Of a stretch of 64,000 bases of DNA, positions 1-9,343 are shown piece after piece (position 1 is the first letter of the stretch; each line of letters starts with the position of its first letter). The DNA is from Entomoplasma ellychniae (GTDB taxonomy: Bacteria; Bacillota_I; Bacilli_A; Mycoplasmatales; Mycoplasmataceae), in the NCBI RefSeq assembly GCF_002930155.1, contig NZ_PHND01000001.1, positions 372,001-436,000 on the forward strand, given 5' to 3'. The notes beneath the pieces are model-generated. The model was not told the origin of the DNA, did not search any database, and saw only the letters and a list, made by a program, of their open reading frames with translations. Position numbers and translations under genes: made by a program.

Positions 1-372
1 TATAAGCGCAACTATCTGTACAGTTATTACTATTCATAATTTAATTCCTCAATAACCTTCTTCTACAGTTATTGGGATTGAAAGGCTAGATTTTGCAGCT
101 AACAATGTTTGTTGCATAAGAATAGGTGAAGTTGCTGAAGATATAGCAAAAATAATAACAGAAGTTATCAATAAAAATGTTCACATTTTATTTTTTTTCA
201 TGTAGTTTAATACTAATTTTAAATATGATAATTCTTTTTTACCTTTTTCACTTTCGAATTCTTCTTCAATGTCTGTTCTTGATAACCATCTTTTTACTCT
301 TGCTTGAGGTGTTGATGATTGTGTTATATGCTCACTATCAAGTCTTTCTTGCTCTTGTTTATCGATTTCCAT
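1..372 (-). CDS. N-terminal part of a membrane protein, possibly an ABC exporter
   Basis: The gene runs off the left edge; only the first 124 residues are visible, reading TGA as Trp. A charged cytosolic N-terminus of about 60 residues leads into a membrane segment (from the WTFLLITS stretch), then a loop ending EEGYWGIKLW and a second hydrophobic stretch. The start is supported by AGAGG upstream of ATG. The pattern of first helix, small/Ser-rich segment, outer loop and second helix resembles the N-terminus of ABC-type exporters, but no ATPase part is in view. The family call is inference; the membrane nature is seen directly. Confidence 0.5.
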
Positions 373-424
373 AAAAACCTCTTTTCTTGTTTTTTATTCA
401 ATATATTTTAACACTTTTTTTACA

Positions 425-449
425 TAAAAATAAACCACAGGCGTGGTTT
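425..449 (-). terminator. Intrinsic terminator after dprA
   Basis: AAACCAC and GTGGTTT pair across a 4-nt loop (432-449). On the minus strand a T-rich tract follows. It lies just after the dprA stop and before the next minus-strand gene. Confidence 0.65.
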
Positions 450-451
450 TT

Positions 452-1222
452 TTAAATTTGATTTAAAATGTCAAATCCTGAATCAATTAAAGACGCATTT
501 TGTTTAATTAACCAATTACTTTTTTGTGTTTTGTCGTTTATTGGTTGGGGTATTGCAAATATTTTTTTGTTGTTTGAAATATTATTTGCTATAAAAGAAT
601 TTATAGATTCAAAATTATTTGTTTCTAATACAACAATAGCTTTTGACAAACCATCTACAATTTTATAATTGCTTGAAATTTCATTGGTGTATATATTAAA
701 TAATGAAGAATTTTGATGCTCACTTATAATCAAATAATCTGCTTGGTCTAAATCTTTTTTTATTATTTTTGATTTTGTTAAAAAAGTATTTAGTGGAAGT
801 TGAGTTGTTATGATTATTTTACCATTCATTTCTATAACTTTATCAACTATAAATTCTTGTAATGGTTGATCACCAGAAATTACAATAGTTCTTTTTTCTA
901 AAATAAGATCTGAAATTATTTTTATGACAGCTACTTTGTTGTAACTGTTAACAACTTCTCCACCAATAAAACCAATATTTTGATGATAATTATGTAACAA
1001 CGAGATGCTTCCTTTAAAGTATAAAACAAAACTTGGCTCTTGAACTTGTTTTAGTGAATTTGGATATAAAGGATTAATAATGCTGATAAAGTTGTCACTT
1101 ATTGTATTTGGTATTTTTATAAGATCCTTTGCTTCTATTTTTTCTTTTTCATCTAAAGCTTTATAAATAAGTTTTCAATTTGCTTGATATTTTAATGAAA
1201 AGTATAATAAAACATTATCCAT
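452..1222 (-). CDS. dprA: DNA processing protein DprA/Smf
   Basis: 256 residues. DprA loads RecA on incoming single-stranded DNA, protected by SSB, during transformation or recombination. Visible features are the N-terminal stretch NPLYPNSLKQVQEPSFVLYF, typical of the approach to the Rossmann domain, the first strand IGFIGGE, a central ISGDQPLQ segment, and the late FAIPQP...SNWLIKQNASLID motif matching the family signature around a buried ligand-binding pocket. ATG at 1222 gives the full N-terminal extension; a TTG further in would cut it off. The upstream ssb-like stop is one base before the ATG, so the two are translationally coupled. It ends the rbgA-rnhB-ssb-dprA operon. Most mollicutes lack a full competence set, so a recombination role is as likely. 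Confidence 0.85.
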
Positions 1223-1223
1223 T

Positions 1224-1529
1224 TTAACTTAAATATAAGACTCTATTTGCATAAATTTCATTAAATATACTTGTGCTGTCTTTTCCCTTTGATGAATGTA
1301 TTTTGCCCTCAATCCCAATAATTGCTTGATCATGTAAAGAAAACTCATCCTCAATAACTGTAGATCAAGCTTTAACATTAATTAAGTCGTCTTCTTTATG
1401 GTATGTTTTATTTTTTGACTTATTAGGAACTCTAACAATAAACTTATAAAGTTTTGAATTCCCATCTTTTGAAGTATATGCAACTTCAGCATCGCCTTCA
1501 ATTTGTCCAATAATATTTACTAGATTCAT
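1224..1529 (-). CDS. Short single-stranded DNA-binding (SSB-like) protein
   Basis: 101 residues. It begins MNLVNIIGQIEGDAE, the typical first strand of an SSB OB fold, and continues through KFIVRVPN and NVKAWSTVIED to GIEGKIHS, the order of OB strands in SSB. It lacks the long tail and acidic tip of housekeeping SSB, so it is probably an accessory paralogue. The ATG follows AAGAGGTGAAT, a good ribosome site. The stop abuts dprA, whose product acts on SSB-coated strands, supporting a joint role in DNA uptake or recombination. Paralogue status is inference. Confidence 0.7.
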
Positions 1530-1583
1530 ATTCACCTCTTTTTCTTGCAGCTTTTGCTGTCATTTTATTATTAAAGAAAAAAA

Positions 1584-2210
1584 TTATTTTAGAGAACCCA
1601 AAATAATTTTTACTGGTTTATAACTTAATCTATGAATTGGTGTAACACCATTTTTAAAAAGTAAATTTTGATGCATTTTAGTACAATACCCTTTATGATT
1701 TGCAAAACCATAATTTGGATATTTTATATCATAATCAATCATTATTTGATCTCTTGTAACTTTTGCCAATATACTAGCTGCAGCAATACTTTGGCTTTTA
1801 TCATCGCCTTTAATAAAAGGCAAACAAACATAATTATCAATTTTAACTTTTTCAGCATCAATTAAGCATACATCAGGCTTTGGACTTAGTTTTAATATGC
1901 TTTCTTTCATTCCATTAATACTTGCTTGCTTAGGATTGATACTATCAACAATATCATTTGATATAACTGAAATGTAATAAGAAACAGCATTTTTTTTAAT
2001 TTCATTAAATAAAAAAATTCTTGATTTTTTGCTAAGTTTTTTTGAATCTTGTATTAACGGATTGGCATAGTCACTTGGTAGTATTACACTAGCAACAACT
2101 ATAGGACCAGCCATAGCTCCTCTTCCAGCTTCATCACTACCACTAATCAAAGTTGTATGATAAGTTTTTTGAATATCTAAATCAAATTCAATTCTTGATT
2201 TGTCTATCAT
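1584..2210 (-). CDS. rnhB: Ribonuclease HII
   Basis: 208 residues, normal length. RNase HII removes RNA from RNA/DNA hybrids and starts excision of misinserted ribonucleotides. The family signature SGSDEAGRGAMAGP near residue 23 holds the catalytic Asp-Glu pair; VCLIDAEKV and AAASILAKVTRD supply the other metal-binding acidic region and the conserved Ser/Lys stretch. Its ATG overlaps the end of rbgA by 7 nt, and rbgA-rnhB (ylqF-rnhB) is a classic pairing in Bacillota and mollicutes. Confidence 0.95.
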   Translation of the reverse strand: MIDKSRIEFDLDIQKTYHTTLISGSDEAGRGAMAGPIVVASVILPSDYANPLIQDSKKLSKKSRIFLFNEIKKNAVSYYISVISNDIVDSINPKQASINGMKESILKLSPKPDVCLIDAEKVKIDNYVCLPFIKGDDKSQSIAAASILAKVTRDQIMIDYDIKYPNYGFANHKGYCTKMHQNLLFKNGVTPIHRLSYKPVKIILGSLK

Positions 2211-3151
2211 AAATCTGTAATATCCATATGTTTTTTTTCATTATCTGATTTTGCTATTTTTTCAATTTCTTTTGGAACAGCTTCTAAGACTTTTTCAAAA
2301 GAAATTCTTCCAAACTTTTGATCAATAACACATTGCATAAAATGAGAAATAACTCTATTGTAATCTAACAAATCTTCACTGATATATCATTTTTTTGATT
2401 TTCCAATTAATTCAAACAAGATTATTGTTTCACTTATTTGAATTGGTCTTTGCAATTTGGGAGATATTTTAAAGTAGGTTTCAATAACATTTTCATATGA
2501 ATTAAATACATATTGCATTATTTTCCCAGCAACTCTTTCTTGAGGATAGATACCTTGTTTTATAGAATTAATTGCACATATATTTGTAGCCACTTGTTCA
2601 GAGTCTAATTTTGCAGGTAAGATACCAGGTGTATCTAAAAGCGAGATAAATTTTGATAAATGAATAATTTGTATTCCTCTTGTCAAACCTGGTTTATTTC
2701 CAACTTTAACATTTTTATTCTTAACAATTCTATTAATTAAAGTTGATTTTCCAACATTTGGTATACCAATAACTAAAACATTAATTAAAGAATTTATCAT
2801 TCCTTTATTTTTATCTTTTAATTGTTTTTCTAAAGTAGCTTTGTTAATTACGTCGACTAAATCTTTGACAATGTTTTCATTTTTATTATCTAATATTAAA
2901 ACTTCTCTTTTTTCTTTAGCAAAGTATTCTTTTCATTCTTGAGTAACTTTTGGGTCAGCAATGTCTGCTTTTGACATAATGAATAAAACAGGTTTATTTT
3001 TCAAAATTTTTGAAAAAGTTGTATTTCTTGATGAATATGGAGCTCTTGCATCTAAAACTTCAATAACTAAATCAACAACAGGTATTTTTGCTTCTATTGC
3101 TTTAAGGGTTTTGTTCATATGACCAGGAAATCAATTAAAATCTACTGCCAT
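2204..3151 (-). CDS. rbgA: Ribosome biogenesis GTPase A (YlqF)
   Basis: 315 residues. This circularly permuted GTPase acts late in 50S assembly. The G4 motif (SKAD) precedes G1 (GIPNVGKST), G2/G3 follow (PGLTRGIQ, LLDTPGIL), and the N-terminus WFPGHMNKTLK is the typical start of the family. TGA codons at W7, before KEYFAK and before YISEDLL are read as Trp. ATG at 3151 follows AAAGGGGG. It is first in an operon with rnhB (7-nt overlap), the ssb-like gene and dprA. Confidence 0.95.
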
Positions 3152-3175
3152 GTTTCCCCCTTTATTTCTTTATTT

Positions 3176-3181
3176 ATTATA
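3176..3181 (-). promoter_or_regulatory. Likely -10 box upstream of rbgA
   Basis: A perfect TATAAT (minus strand) sits 25 nt before the rbgA ATG in the short gap after the ABC-F gene. No convincing -35 is present. Confidence 0.4.
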
Positions 3182-3192
3182 ACAAAATACCA

Positions 3193-4512
3193 TTACTTAT
3201 CTTTATATAAATTAAGGTTTAAGGTTTTGTTACAAGTGTTTTCGATAAAAACTTGATCATGACTAACAATGATTATTGTTCCTTCATATTTTTTAATAGC
3301 AGATTCTAACATCATTATAGAATTTAAGTCTAAATAATTGGTTGGTTCATCAAGAAGCAATATGTTTGTTGGTACACTCAAAATTGCGCTTAAATTTAGT
3401 TGAACTTTTTCTCCCTCACTAAGATCTCTAACTTTTTTTAAATACATTAGGTCCGTATATTTAAATTGAGATAAATATCCCCTAATTATTGTTCTTGATT
3501 CATAAGATTTTAAATCGATAAAATCCTTAACCGAAAGATTAAGTAGTTTATCATCCATAACTTGGTGTAAATACCCTATTTTAATTAATGGGTTATTTAA
3601 TTGCGATAGTTGACTATAAATAAAATTCATAAGAGTTGTTTTACCAGATCCGTTTTGCCCAGTTAATGCTATTTTGTCGCGGTTATTTATCATAAAATTG
3701 TATTTATTAAGGTGTAAAATTTCACTTCGTTTTAATCCTTGCTCAAATTCAAAAGATATTTTTTTATTAAGAATATACTTATCATTAACTTCATCTAATT
3801 TGTTTAGTTTAGTTTTAAGCGCACCTAACTTTTTACTCATAGAGCTCTTTCCAGAACCACCTTGCAGTTTCTTTTCAGATGCACTTAATTTTCTAGAACC
3901 GTTTTCTTTTTTATGATTATTTATTCTAGTTGTTGTAATATCTTTTTCTAATTGTTTTTTTTGTCATTTATATTTTTCTATATTGATGTTATGTTGTTTT
4001 GCTTCATTTTCTTTTTCAAAAATATAACTTTTAAAGTTTGTTTTATAATATTTTAATTCATTATCTTCTATCTCTAAAATTTCATTAGCTGTTTTTTGTA
4101 TAAGTTCTCTGTCGTGTGTTATCAATAAAATAACACCTTTGAAACATTTCATTTTTTTTATTAAAAAATTAAAGTTGTTTCTATCTAAATTAACAGTTGG
4201 TTCATCCAAAATTATAAAGTTTCCATCAGCCATAAAAGCTTCAAGAATTTTAGTTTTGCTATATTCTCCACCACTCATATTATTATTGTTTACAAAGTAT
4301 TTTTGCTCTATGTAATTAGTTTTAAATGTGTTTGTTAAAACACCTTCAAATTTGTGTTCAATTTTTGCAACAGCCTTTGCAAAACTTGTTTTACCGACTC
4401 CATTATTACCAATAAGTGCAATAATTTGGTTATTATTATTAATTTGCAATTTTTGTATTTTAAACAAAAATTGTCCATTTTGGGATAGTTTAAAATTATT
4501 TATTTGTATCAT
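3193..4512 (-). CDS. ABC-F family ribosomal protection-type ATPase
   Basis: 439 residues with two ABC domains and no membrane segments, so an ABC-F protein acting on the ribosome. Domain 1 has Walker A GNNGVGKTS, signature MSGGEYSK and Walker B FIILDEPT; domain 2 has GQNGSGKTT, LSEGEKVQ, LLLDEPTNYLD and a switch His (IVSHDQ). A charged linker joins them. It is short for the family and resembles antibiotic-resistance ABC-F proteins (Lsa/Vga/Msr class) more than the housekeeping EttA-like ones. The start at 4512 is fixed by AAGGAG 8 nt upstream. The leader holds a five-codon ORF and a hairpin hiding the ribosome site, the usual set-up for drug-inducible ABC-F genes. The substrate cannot be told. 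Confidence 0.85.
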
Positions 4513-4516
4513 ATCG

Positions 4517-4542
4517 TTATCTCCTTTTTTCAAAAAAGATAA
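4517..4542 (-). promoter_or_regulatory. Hairpin sequestering the ABC-F ribosome binding site
   Basis: On the minus strand TTATCTTTTTT pairs with AAAAAGGAGATAA in an 11-bp stem with two G-U pairs and a 4-nt loop. The right arm holds the GGAG used by the ABC-F start. It is placed between the leader peptide stop and the gene, as expected for translation attenuation. Confidence 0.55.
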
Positions 4543-4564
4543 TGAATTAAATATTTTTTTAAGT

Positions 4565-4582
4565 TTAAACTGTTTTATCCAT
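4565..4582 (-). CDS. Putative leader peptide MDKTV for the ABC-F gene
   Basis: A five-codon ORF (Met-Asp-Lys-Thr-Val, TAA) has a strong ribosome site AAGGTGG 9 nt upstream. The spacer and start context ATAACGAC-ATG-GATA almost repeat that of the main gene (ATAACGAT-ATG-ATA). Short leader ORFs of this kind control resistance genes through antibiotic-stalled ribosomes. Translation is inferred from the ribosome site and position. Confidence 0.5.
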   Translation of the reverse strand: MDKTV

Positions 4583-4605
4583 GTCGTTATTCCACCTTTT
4601 TATAT

Positions 4606-4617
4606 AGTATAATTATA
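4606..4617 (-). promoter_or_regulatory. Promoter -10 region for the ABC-F leader
   Basis: Two overlapping hexamers, TATAAT (4612-4617) and TATACT (4606-4611), lie just upstream of the leader peptide ribosome site. Either would start the transcript at or just before that site. Confidence 0.45.
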
Positions 4618-4700
4618 CATTTTTATTAAAATATTTATCACAAAATTTTTTTTAAATTAATTTGTAATTATAAGGATTAAAAATAAAGGAGAAAAATTAT

Positions 4701-4811
4701 ATGAGTTGTTATTTAGTTTTTCTTATCAATGATTTGGATAATCTTATTAGTTATTACTTTAACAATTATCCAATACAAAATAAAGATTTTGTTTGAGCAA
4801 TATTACTGTAA
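4701..4811 (+). CDS. Possible 36-residue small protein or frameshifted remnant
   Basis: An ATG follows a strong AAAGGAG and opens 36 codons (MSCYLVFLINDLDN...). A +1-shifted frame starting at the ATG within the tenth codon reads as a small membrane peptide (MIWIILLVITLTIIQYKIK). The two could be halves of one frameshifted gene. There is no family match I can name. The rest of 4818-4915 appears empty. Confidence 0.25.
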
Positions 4812-4915
4812 TCAGTATACGATTAGTTAAATTTTATCTTCATACCATGATTTAATTTAATGTTTTTTACTGAAATTATTTTATTAAAAATTTGCATGTT
4901 TGGAAATAAGAAAAT

Positions 4916-4943
4916 AAAAAGTTACACATTTGCGTAACTTTTT
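4916..4943 (-). terminator. Intrinsic terminator after rplS
   Basis: AAAAAGTTAC and GTAACTTTTT form a 10-bp stem with an 8-nt loop. On the minus strand the stem ends in a T tract. It closes the rpsP-rimM-trmD-rplS operon. Confidence 0.85.
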
Positions 4944-4959
4944 AAAAGTTATTGATTTA

Positions 4960-5346
4960 CTATTTTTTTTCTTTTTTAGGTGGTAATACTTCTTTAATTC
5001 TTGCAGCTTTACCTGATAAGTTTCTGATGTAGTAAATTCTAGCTCTACGTACACGTCCTTTTTTAAGTACAGTTACACTATCAACAATTGGTGAATGTAA
5101 TGGGAAAGTTCTTTCCACAAACACACCATTTGATAATTTTCGAACTACAACTGAATAAGTTATACCTGATCCTTGAGTTTTAATTACTAAACCCTCAAAT
5201 GTTTGGGTACGAAATTTTTCTCCCTCTTTAATTTTTACATCAATTTTGATTGTATCTCCTGATGTAAAGTCTGGTAAGTCACTTCTAAGTTGATTGTTAA
5301 CTATGTCATACTTTGATGACATAGTTTTTGTTGCTTTAGATGCCAT
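4960..5346 (-). CDS. rplS: 50S ribosomal protein L19
   Basis: 128 residues, normal length. L19 lies at the 30S-50S interface. The L19 motifs are clear: FTSGDTIKIDVKIKEG, TFEGLVI, and RKLSNGVFVERTFPLHSP followed by RRARIYYIR. The basic tail ends in KKEKK. It follows trmD by 13 nt with AAAGGAG between, as the last gene of the operon. Confidence 0.97.
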   Translation of the reverse strand: MASKATKTMSSKYDIVNNQLRSDLPDFTSGDTIKIDVKIKEGEKFRTQTFEGLVIKTQGSGITYSVVVRKLSNGVFVERTFPLHSPIVDSVTVLKKGRVRRARIYYIRNLSGKAARIKEVLPPKKEKK

Positions 5347-5359
5347 GTCTTTTTCTCCT

Positions 5360-6076
5360 TTATTTTTTTAATTTTTTTAAAAGTTCTAATTGAACTTTAC
5401 TTAATTTTGATTCATCAATTAAATCTGGTCTTTTATTAAAAGTAGCTATTAATTGTTGTTGTTCTCTTCATTGTTTTATATTTGCGTGATGTCCACTCAA
5501 TAAAACTTCTGGTACGTTGTGACCTCTAAAGTCACGCGGTTGTGTATATACTGGATAATCTAATAAATTGTTTTCAAAACTATCTTGTTGGTGAGACTCG
5601 CGACTTATTACTCCTGGTAAAACCCTAGTAATTGAGTCAAGCATTATTAGTGCTGGTAGTTCTCCTCCAGTTAAAACATAATCACCAATTGATATTTCAA
5701 TATCAACATAATTTAATATTCTTTCATCAAAACCTTCATAATGCCCACAAACAATAATTAAGTGATTTTGTTTTCTGGCTATTTCTCTTGCAAAATTTTG
5801 ATTTCATGTTTTTCCTTGGGGTGTGGTTAAAATAACTAACGAACTATCAGTTCTAACACTTTCTATTGCTTTAACAACAGGATCACACATTAAAACCATT
5901 CCTTTACCCCCACCAAACTGATAATCATCAACTTGATTTTGAGCAAGGTTTGTAAAATTTCTTATATCAACTATTTCTAATTCAATCTTGTTTTTTTCTA
6001 AGGCTTTTTTAATAATTGACTCTGAAATATAAGATTTAATCATACCTGGAAACAAAGTTAAAATTGAATATCTCAT
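5360..6076 (-). CDS. trmD: tRNA (guanine-N1)-methyltransferase
   Basis: 238 residues. TrmD methylates G37 of tRNAs using SAM and prevents +1 frameshifting. [12 protein letters not shown] is the family start; [16 protein letters not shown] and the deep trefoil-knot SAM site [12 protein letters not shown] and [10 protein letters not shown] are all present. In-frame TGA codons encode Trp after PQGKT and in IKQWREQQ. The ATG overlaps the rimM stop by one base (TAATG). Confidence 0.97.
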
Positions 6077-6570
6077 TACATTAAACCTTCAATATCTTTC
6101 AAAATAATTTCTAATTTATTATCGTCTTGTCTTTCAATATATTTTTCAACTAATGGTACTCAAAATTCTTTTTCATAAATTTTAATTTTTATTAAGTCAT
6201 AAACACCATTGAACATATAATCGACAATATATAAAGTTTGATTTTTATAATTTATTTGATAATCAGATAAATTCACCTTTTTTTCAAAAACATTTTTTTC
6301 ATTATTAAAGTAAACATATTTATTTTTAAAACGTTCTACTTCATTTATATTATTAATACCATCAAGTTTGATAATTAAATGATTTTTTTTATCTCTAAAG
6401 TCTATGATGCTAAAAGGTAAAATCTCTTTACTTGTTAATTCTATAAAAATTAGTTTGAAATCATTTCAATTTTTAATTGTTAATTCTGAATTTAAGACAA
6501 ATTTTAATTCACCTTTTATTCCGAATGTATTAACAATTTTCCCTATGTGCAATAAATTATTTTTATCCAT
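6076..6570 (-). CDS. rimM: 16S rRNA processing protein RimM
   Basis: 164 residues. RimM helps mature the 30S head near S19. It begins [18 protein letters not shown], the usual N-terminal barrel motif, and ends with the PRC-barrel-like stretch [14 protein letters not shown], as in other RimM. It lies between rpsP and trmD, the conserved place. The start ATG overlaps no upstream gene; the stop overlaps trmD by one base. Confidence 0.9.
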
Positions 6571-6583
6571 ATTTATATGCTAG

Positions 6584-6856
6584 CTATTTTTTATTATTTG
6601 CTAATTTAGCTTCATGTAATGATTTCATTACACCTTGTTTAGATAATAGCTCTCTAACTGTTTCAGTTGGTTGAGCACCATTTTGTAATCATTTTAAAGC
6701 TAATTCTTTATTAATTTTAATTTCTGATTTTAATGGATCAAATGTTCCAATTAATTCAATGTATTGACCATTACGGTTAACTCTTGAATCAGCTGCAACA
6801 ATTCTATAAAAAGGTGATTGTTTTTTTCCAATTCTTTTTAATCTTATTTTTACCAT
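6584..6856 (-). CDS. rpsP: 30S ribosomal protein S16
   Basis: 90 residues. It opens [20 protein letters not shown] and continues ADSR, IGTFDP and [13 protein letters not shown], the complete S16 pattern. AAGGAGG lies 5 nt before ATG. It is first in the rpsP-rimM-trmD-rplS operon, driven by the promoter at 6896-6924. Confidence 0.97.
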
Positions 6857-6895
6857 GTATCCTCCTTGTGAATGTATTTTTATAAAACCTTAATT

Positions 6896-6924
6896 ATTTT
6901 ACTAATAAACAAAAAAGAAGTCAA
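6896..6924 (-). promoter_or_regulatory. Sigma-A-type promoter for rpsP operon
   Basis: On the minus strand TTGACT and TAAAAT are separated by 17 nt, a near-consensus promoter. The start codon lies about 40 nt downstream. Confidence 0.75.
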
Positions 6925-6975
6925 GTACTTTTACTTAACTCCTCATAAATAAAAAAATATTTTTTATTATATTTA

Positions 6976-7434
6976 TTATACTTTATTAACCGTTTCTTTA
7001 TTCTTTTCTTGAGATACCATTGAAAACAAAATTCTAAAAATCCAAATAATATTTGCAAATGGAATTATAAATAAAAATAAAAATAATCAAATTTGCACTT
7101 TTGAGTTTGCAATTATATTTCCTTCAAAAACTTTTATTTTTTTTGATTGTATGTAACAAAAAACAATATTTAATGCTTTTACAATGTATAAAATAGTGAT
7201 AATAATTATATATTGATAAAATAAAGAAAATGCTTCATGTTCATATAAAAACAACACTATTAATCCAATTCAAATCAATAGTCAAAAAGTAATAAAAGCA
7301 TCTAAAAGAATTACAGATACGAAATAAATTTTGCTTTCTTCAAAATTACGCTTACTTAAAATAAAAAAATTAATTGCAATCAAAACAATAATACTGATCA
7401 TAATTGGTGCAAAAAATACGACTAATAAAAACAT
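6976..7434 (-). CDS. Four-helix membrane protein, function unknown
   Basis: 152 residues with about four hydrophobic segments: the N-terminal FLLVVFFAPIMISIIVLIA, a middle pair around ITFWLLIWIGLIVLFLY and IIIITILYIVKALNIVF, and a C-terminal VQIWLFLFLFIIPFANIIW. A short charged tail follows. No recognisable family motif. It is separated from rpsP by the rpsP promoter and may be transcribed with the remnant upstream. Confidence 0.55.
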
Positions 7435-7441
7435 ATAATTC

Positions 7442-7760
7442 CTAACTTTCTAAATAGCAATTAACTATTGGTGGTACAAAATATGAAAATCCCACAACAA
7501 CATTTTTATCTCTTGGTAAAAAATCAGCAATTTTTTGATCTGAATATTGATAAATCATATTAGAAAACTCATTTTCATTATATTTTTAAAATCTTCATTT
7601 TCAAGTGCTTCAACATAAGAACCTATAACATAAAAATCTTTAGATTGGTTGTTTACTTCTTCTAAAATCATTTTAAATTTTTCATTTCGGATGTTAACCC
7701 CACTTTTTATATTAATAAAAATAGTATGATTTATATCACACTATAATTTTAACAATTCAT
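7442..7760 (-). pseudogene. Frameshifted remnant of an unidentified gene
   Basis: Two good reading frames abut at about 7585: one reads CDINHTIFINIKSGVNIRNEKF...VIGSYVEALENEDFKN, the next (shifted) reads NEFSNMIYQYSDQK...VPPIVNCYLES and stops at TAG. An in-frame TAG precedes the first part. The junction lies in a T/A homopolymer, so a frameshift is likely. I do not recognise the family. The remnant fills the otherwise empty gap between two membrane-protein genes. Confidence 0.4.
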
Positions 7761-7773
7761 GCCTATTATGAGT

Positions 7774-8601
7774 TTATTTTTTGTAATAAATATGATTAAT
7801 AGGTCGCATTTTTCACTCAATAATGCTAAACACTCCAAATGCTAGAGTATATTTTAAAAAGTTTCAACAAAAAACTAAAAATAATATTTTTACATTAATG
7901 TCATCTAATTCAGGTTCACCAGCACTGTGTTCGTGTGTGTGTTCATGATGATGATCAGGTGATACTCATAATGCAAATACAAATAGAGCAGTTGTGATAA
8001 GAGTTGAAGCAGTTATTAAAATTGGCAAAGGTACAAATCTTTTAAAATATTTTTTTCTTTTATTTTGGTCTTGATGAATTGGAGAATTTTTAAAGAAATA
8101 ATAAAACACCAGTCAAACTAATCAAACTATTAATATACCAGATAACATTTCAACTGATGGTGTTATTACACCATGTTCAAAACCATGAACAATACCATGT
8201 ATTCAAGGTGCTAAAATTGAAATTACAGACGCAAATATTGGACCTAACATAGCTATAGAAATAGTTATCAAAGCTATATCTAAAAATTTAAATGTTAGTC
8301 ATAATTGGTCGTTTAATGGCAACCTAATTGCCTCTAGTGCCATATCAATTGCTGAAACAGCAAAGCATAAAGCAATAAATATCCCAGTTAAAACAATTTT
8401 AAAAATTAGTTGAGATCTTGAAAGTCTAAATTCTATATGCAATTTAAATTCATTTTCTTTAACATGATCATGATCTCCAGATTTTGTAATATGATGATCT
8501 CCAACATATTGGTCTTTTTCTGGTTGTATTTGTTTATTCACTTCTTCTTCAGAAATGTCTTCTATTTTACTTAATCTTTTGTTTTTATCTTTTGTTGTCA
8601 T
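7774..8601 (-). CDS. ECF transporter S component with His-rich segments
   Basis: 275 residues. The membrane core (FIALCFAVSAIDMALEAIRLP..., then FKFLDIALITISIAMLGPIF and SVISILAPWIHGIVHGF) matches mollicute ECF-type vitamin or metal transporter substrate-binding subunits. The N-terminal 60 residues are cytosolic, with DHHITKSGDHDH, and a later loop carries SPDHHHEHTHEHSAGE. Such His clusters suggest a metal ligand, but this is inference. About six membrane segments; ends HIYYKK. No ATPase subunits are next to it, as usual for shared-module ECF systems. Confidence 0.7.
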
Positions 8602-8713
8602 AATTAATCCTAACTTATAATAATTATAAATTAGTTTTTATTATTTTCAATATATTTCATTAAATTGTTTGTAAATATTATAAAATATTAATTAGAAAAG
8701 AGGAAATTGCAAA

Positions 8714-9277
8714 ATGGCAAAAGATAACATAGTTGATGTAGTTGTTGAAATACCAAAAGGCTCATCTAATAAATATGAAGTTGATGGGATAACTGGAAGA
8801 ATAATTTTGGATAGAGTTTTATATGGAGCGAACTTTTACCCAGGCGAATATGGAATGATAGAAAACACTTTAGACTGAGATGGGGACCCATTAGATGTTA
8901 TAAGTTTATGTACTTACCCAACTTTACCAGGTGTACAAGTTAGTGTTAGAATTTTAGGATCAATTAAAATGATAGATGCAGGGGAAATTGATACTAAATT
9001 ATTTGGGGTTTTTAATGATGATCCTAGATTTAATGATTATCAAACACTTAAAGACGTTCCACAACACTTAAAAGATGAAATTGAAAACTTTTTCTTACAA
9101 TACAAAGCTTTACAAAATAAAACAGTTAAAATTAATGGTTGAGGAACTTTAGAAGAAGCTATTGAAGAACTTCATGAATGTAAAAAAAGATTTATTAAAT
9201 ATAAAGATAGATTAGATAAAGGAGAAAAAGATTTAATTTTGCAAGAATGAAAAGATAAAGGTATTGGTCAAGGATAA
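8714..9277 (+). CDS. ppa: Inorganic pyrophosphatase
   Basis: 187 residues, family I. It hydrolyses pyrophosphate to drive biosynthesis. [16 protein letters not shown], the [15 protein letters not shown] stretch and the metal-binding DWDGDPLDV (D-x-D-x-x-D-V signature, with Trp from TGA) are present, plus [10 protein letters not shown] and DPRFNDY. A GAGG site precedes the ATG. It stands alone on the plus strand between minus-strand genes and ends at a bidirectional terminator. Confidence 0.95.
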
Positions 9278-9290
9278 TTTATTTTTATAT

Positions 9291-9322
9291 AAAAAATCAC
9301 TTAATTTAATAAGTGATTTTTT
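9291..9322 (+). terminator. Bidirectional terminator between ppa and the S1-domain gene
   Basis: AAAAAATCACTTA and TAAGTGATTTTTT form a 13-bp stem with a 6-nt loop. A/T tracts on both sides make it work for both convergent genes. Confidence 0.85.
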
Positions 9323-9343
9323 ATTTGTAAAGATTTATTATTA

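Noticed and set aside
468-668. Plus-strand ORF across the dprA gene
   Set aside because: It is the complement shadow of a well-supported gene with no ribosome site.
4565-4600. Rho-independent terminator between leader peptide and ABC-F gene
   Set aside because: The visible hairpin includes the ribosome site and has no T tract after it on the minus strand, so translational control fits better than termination.
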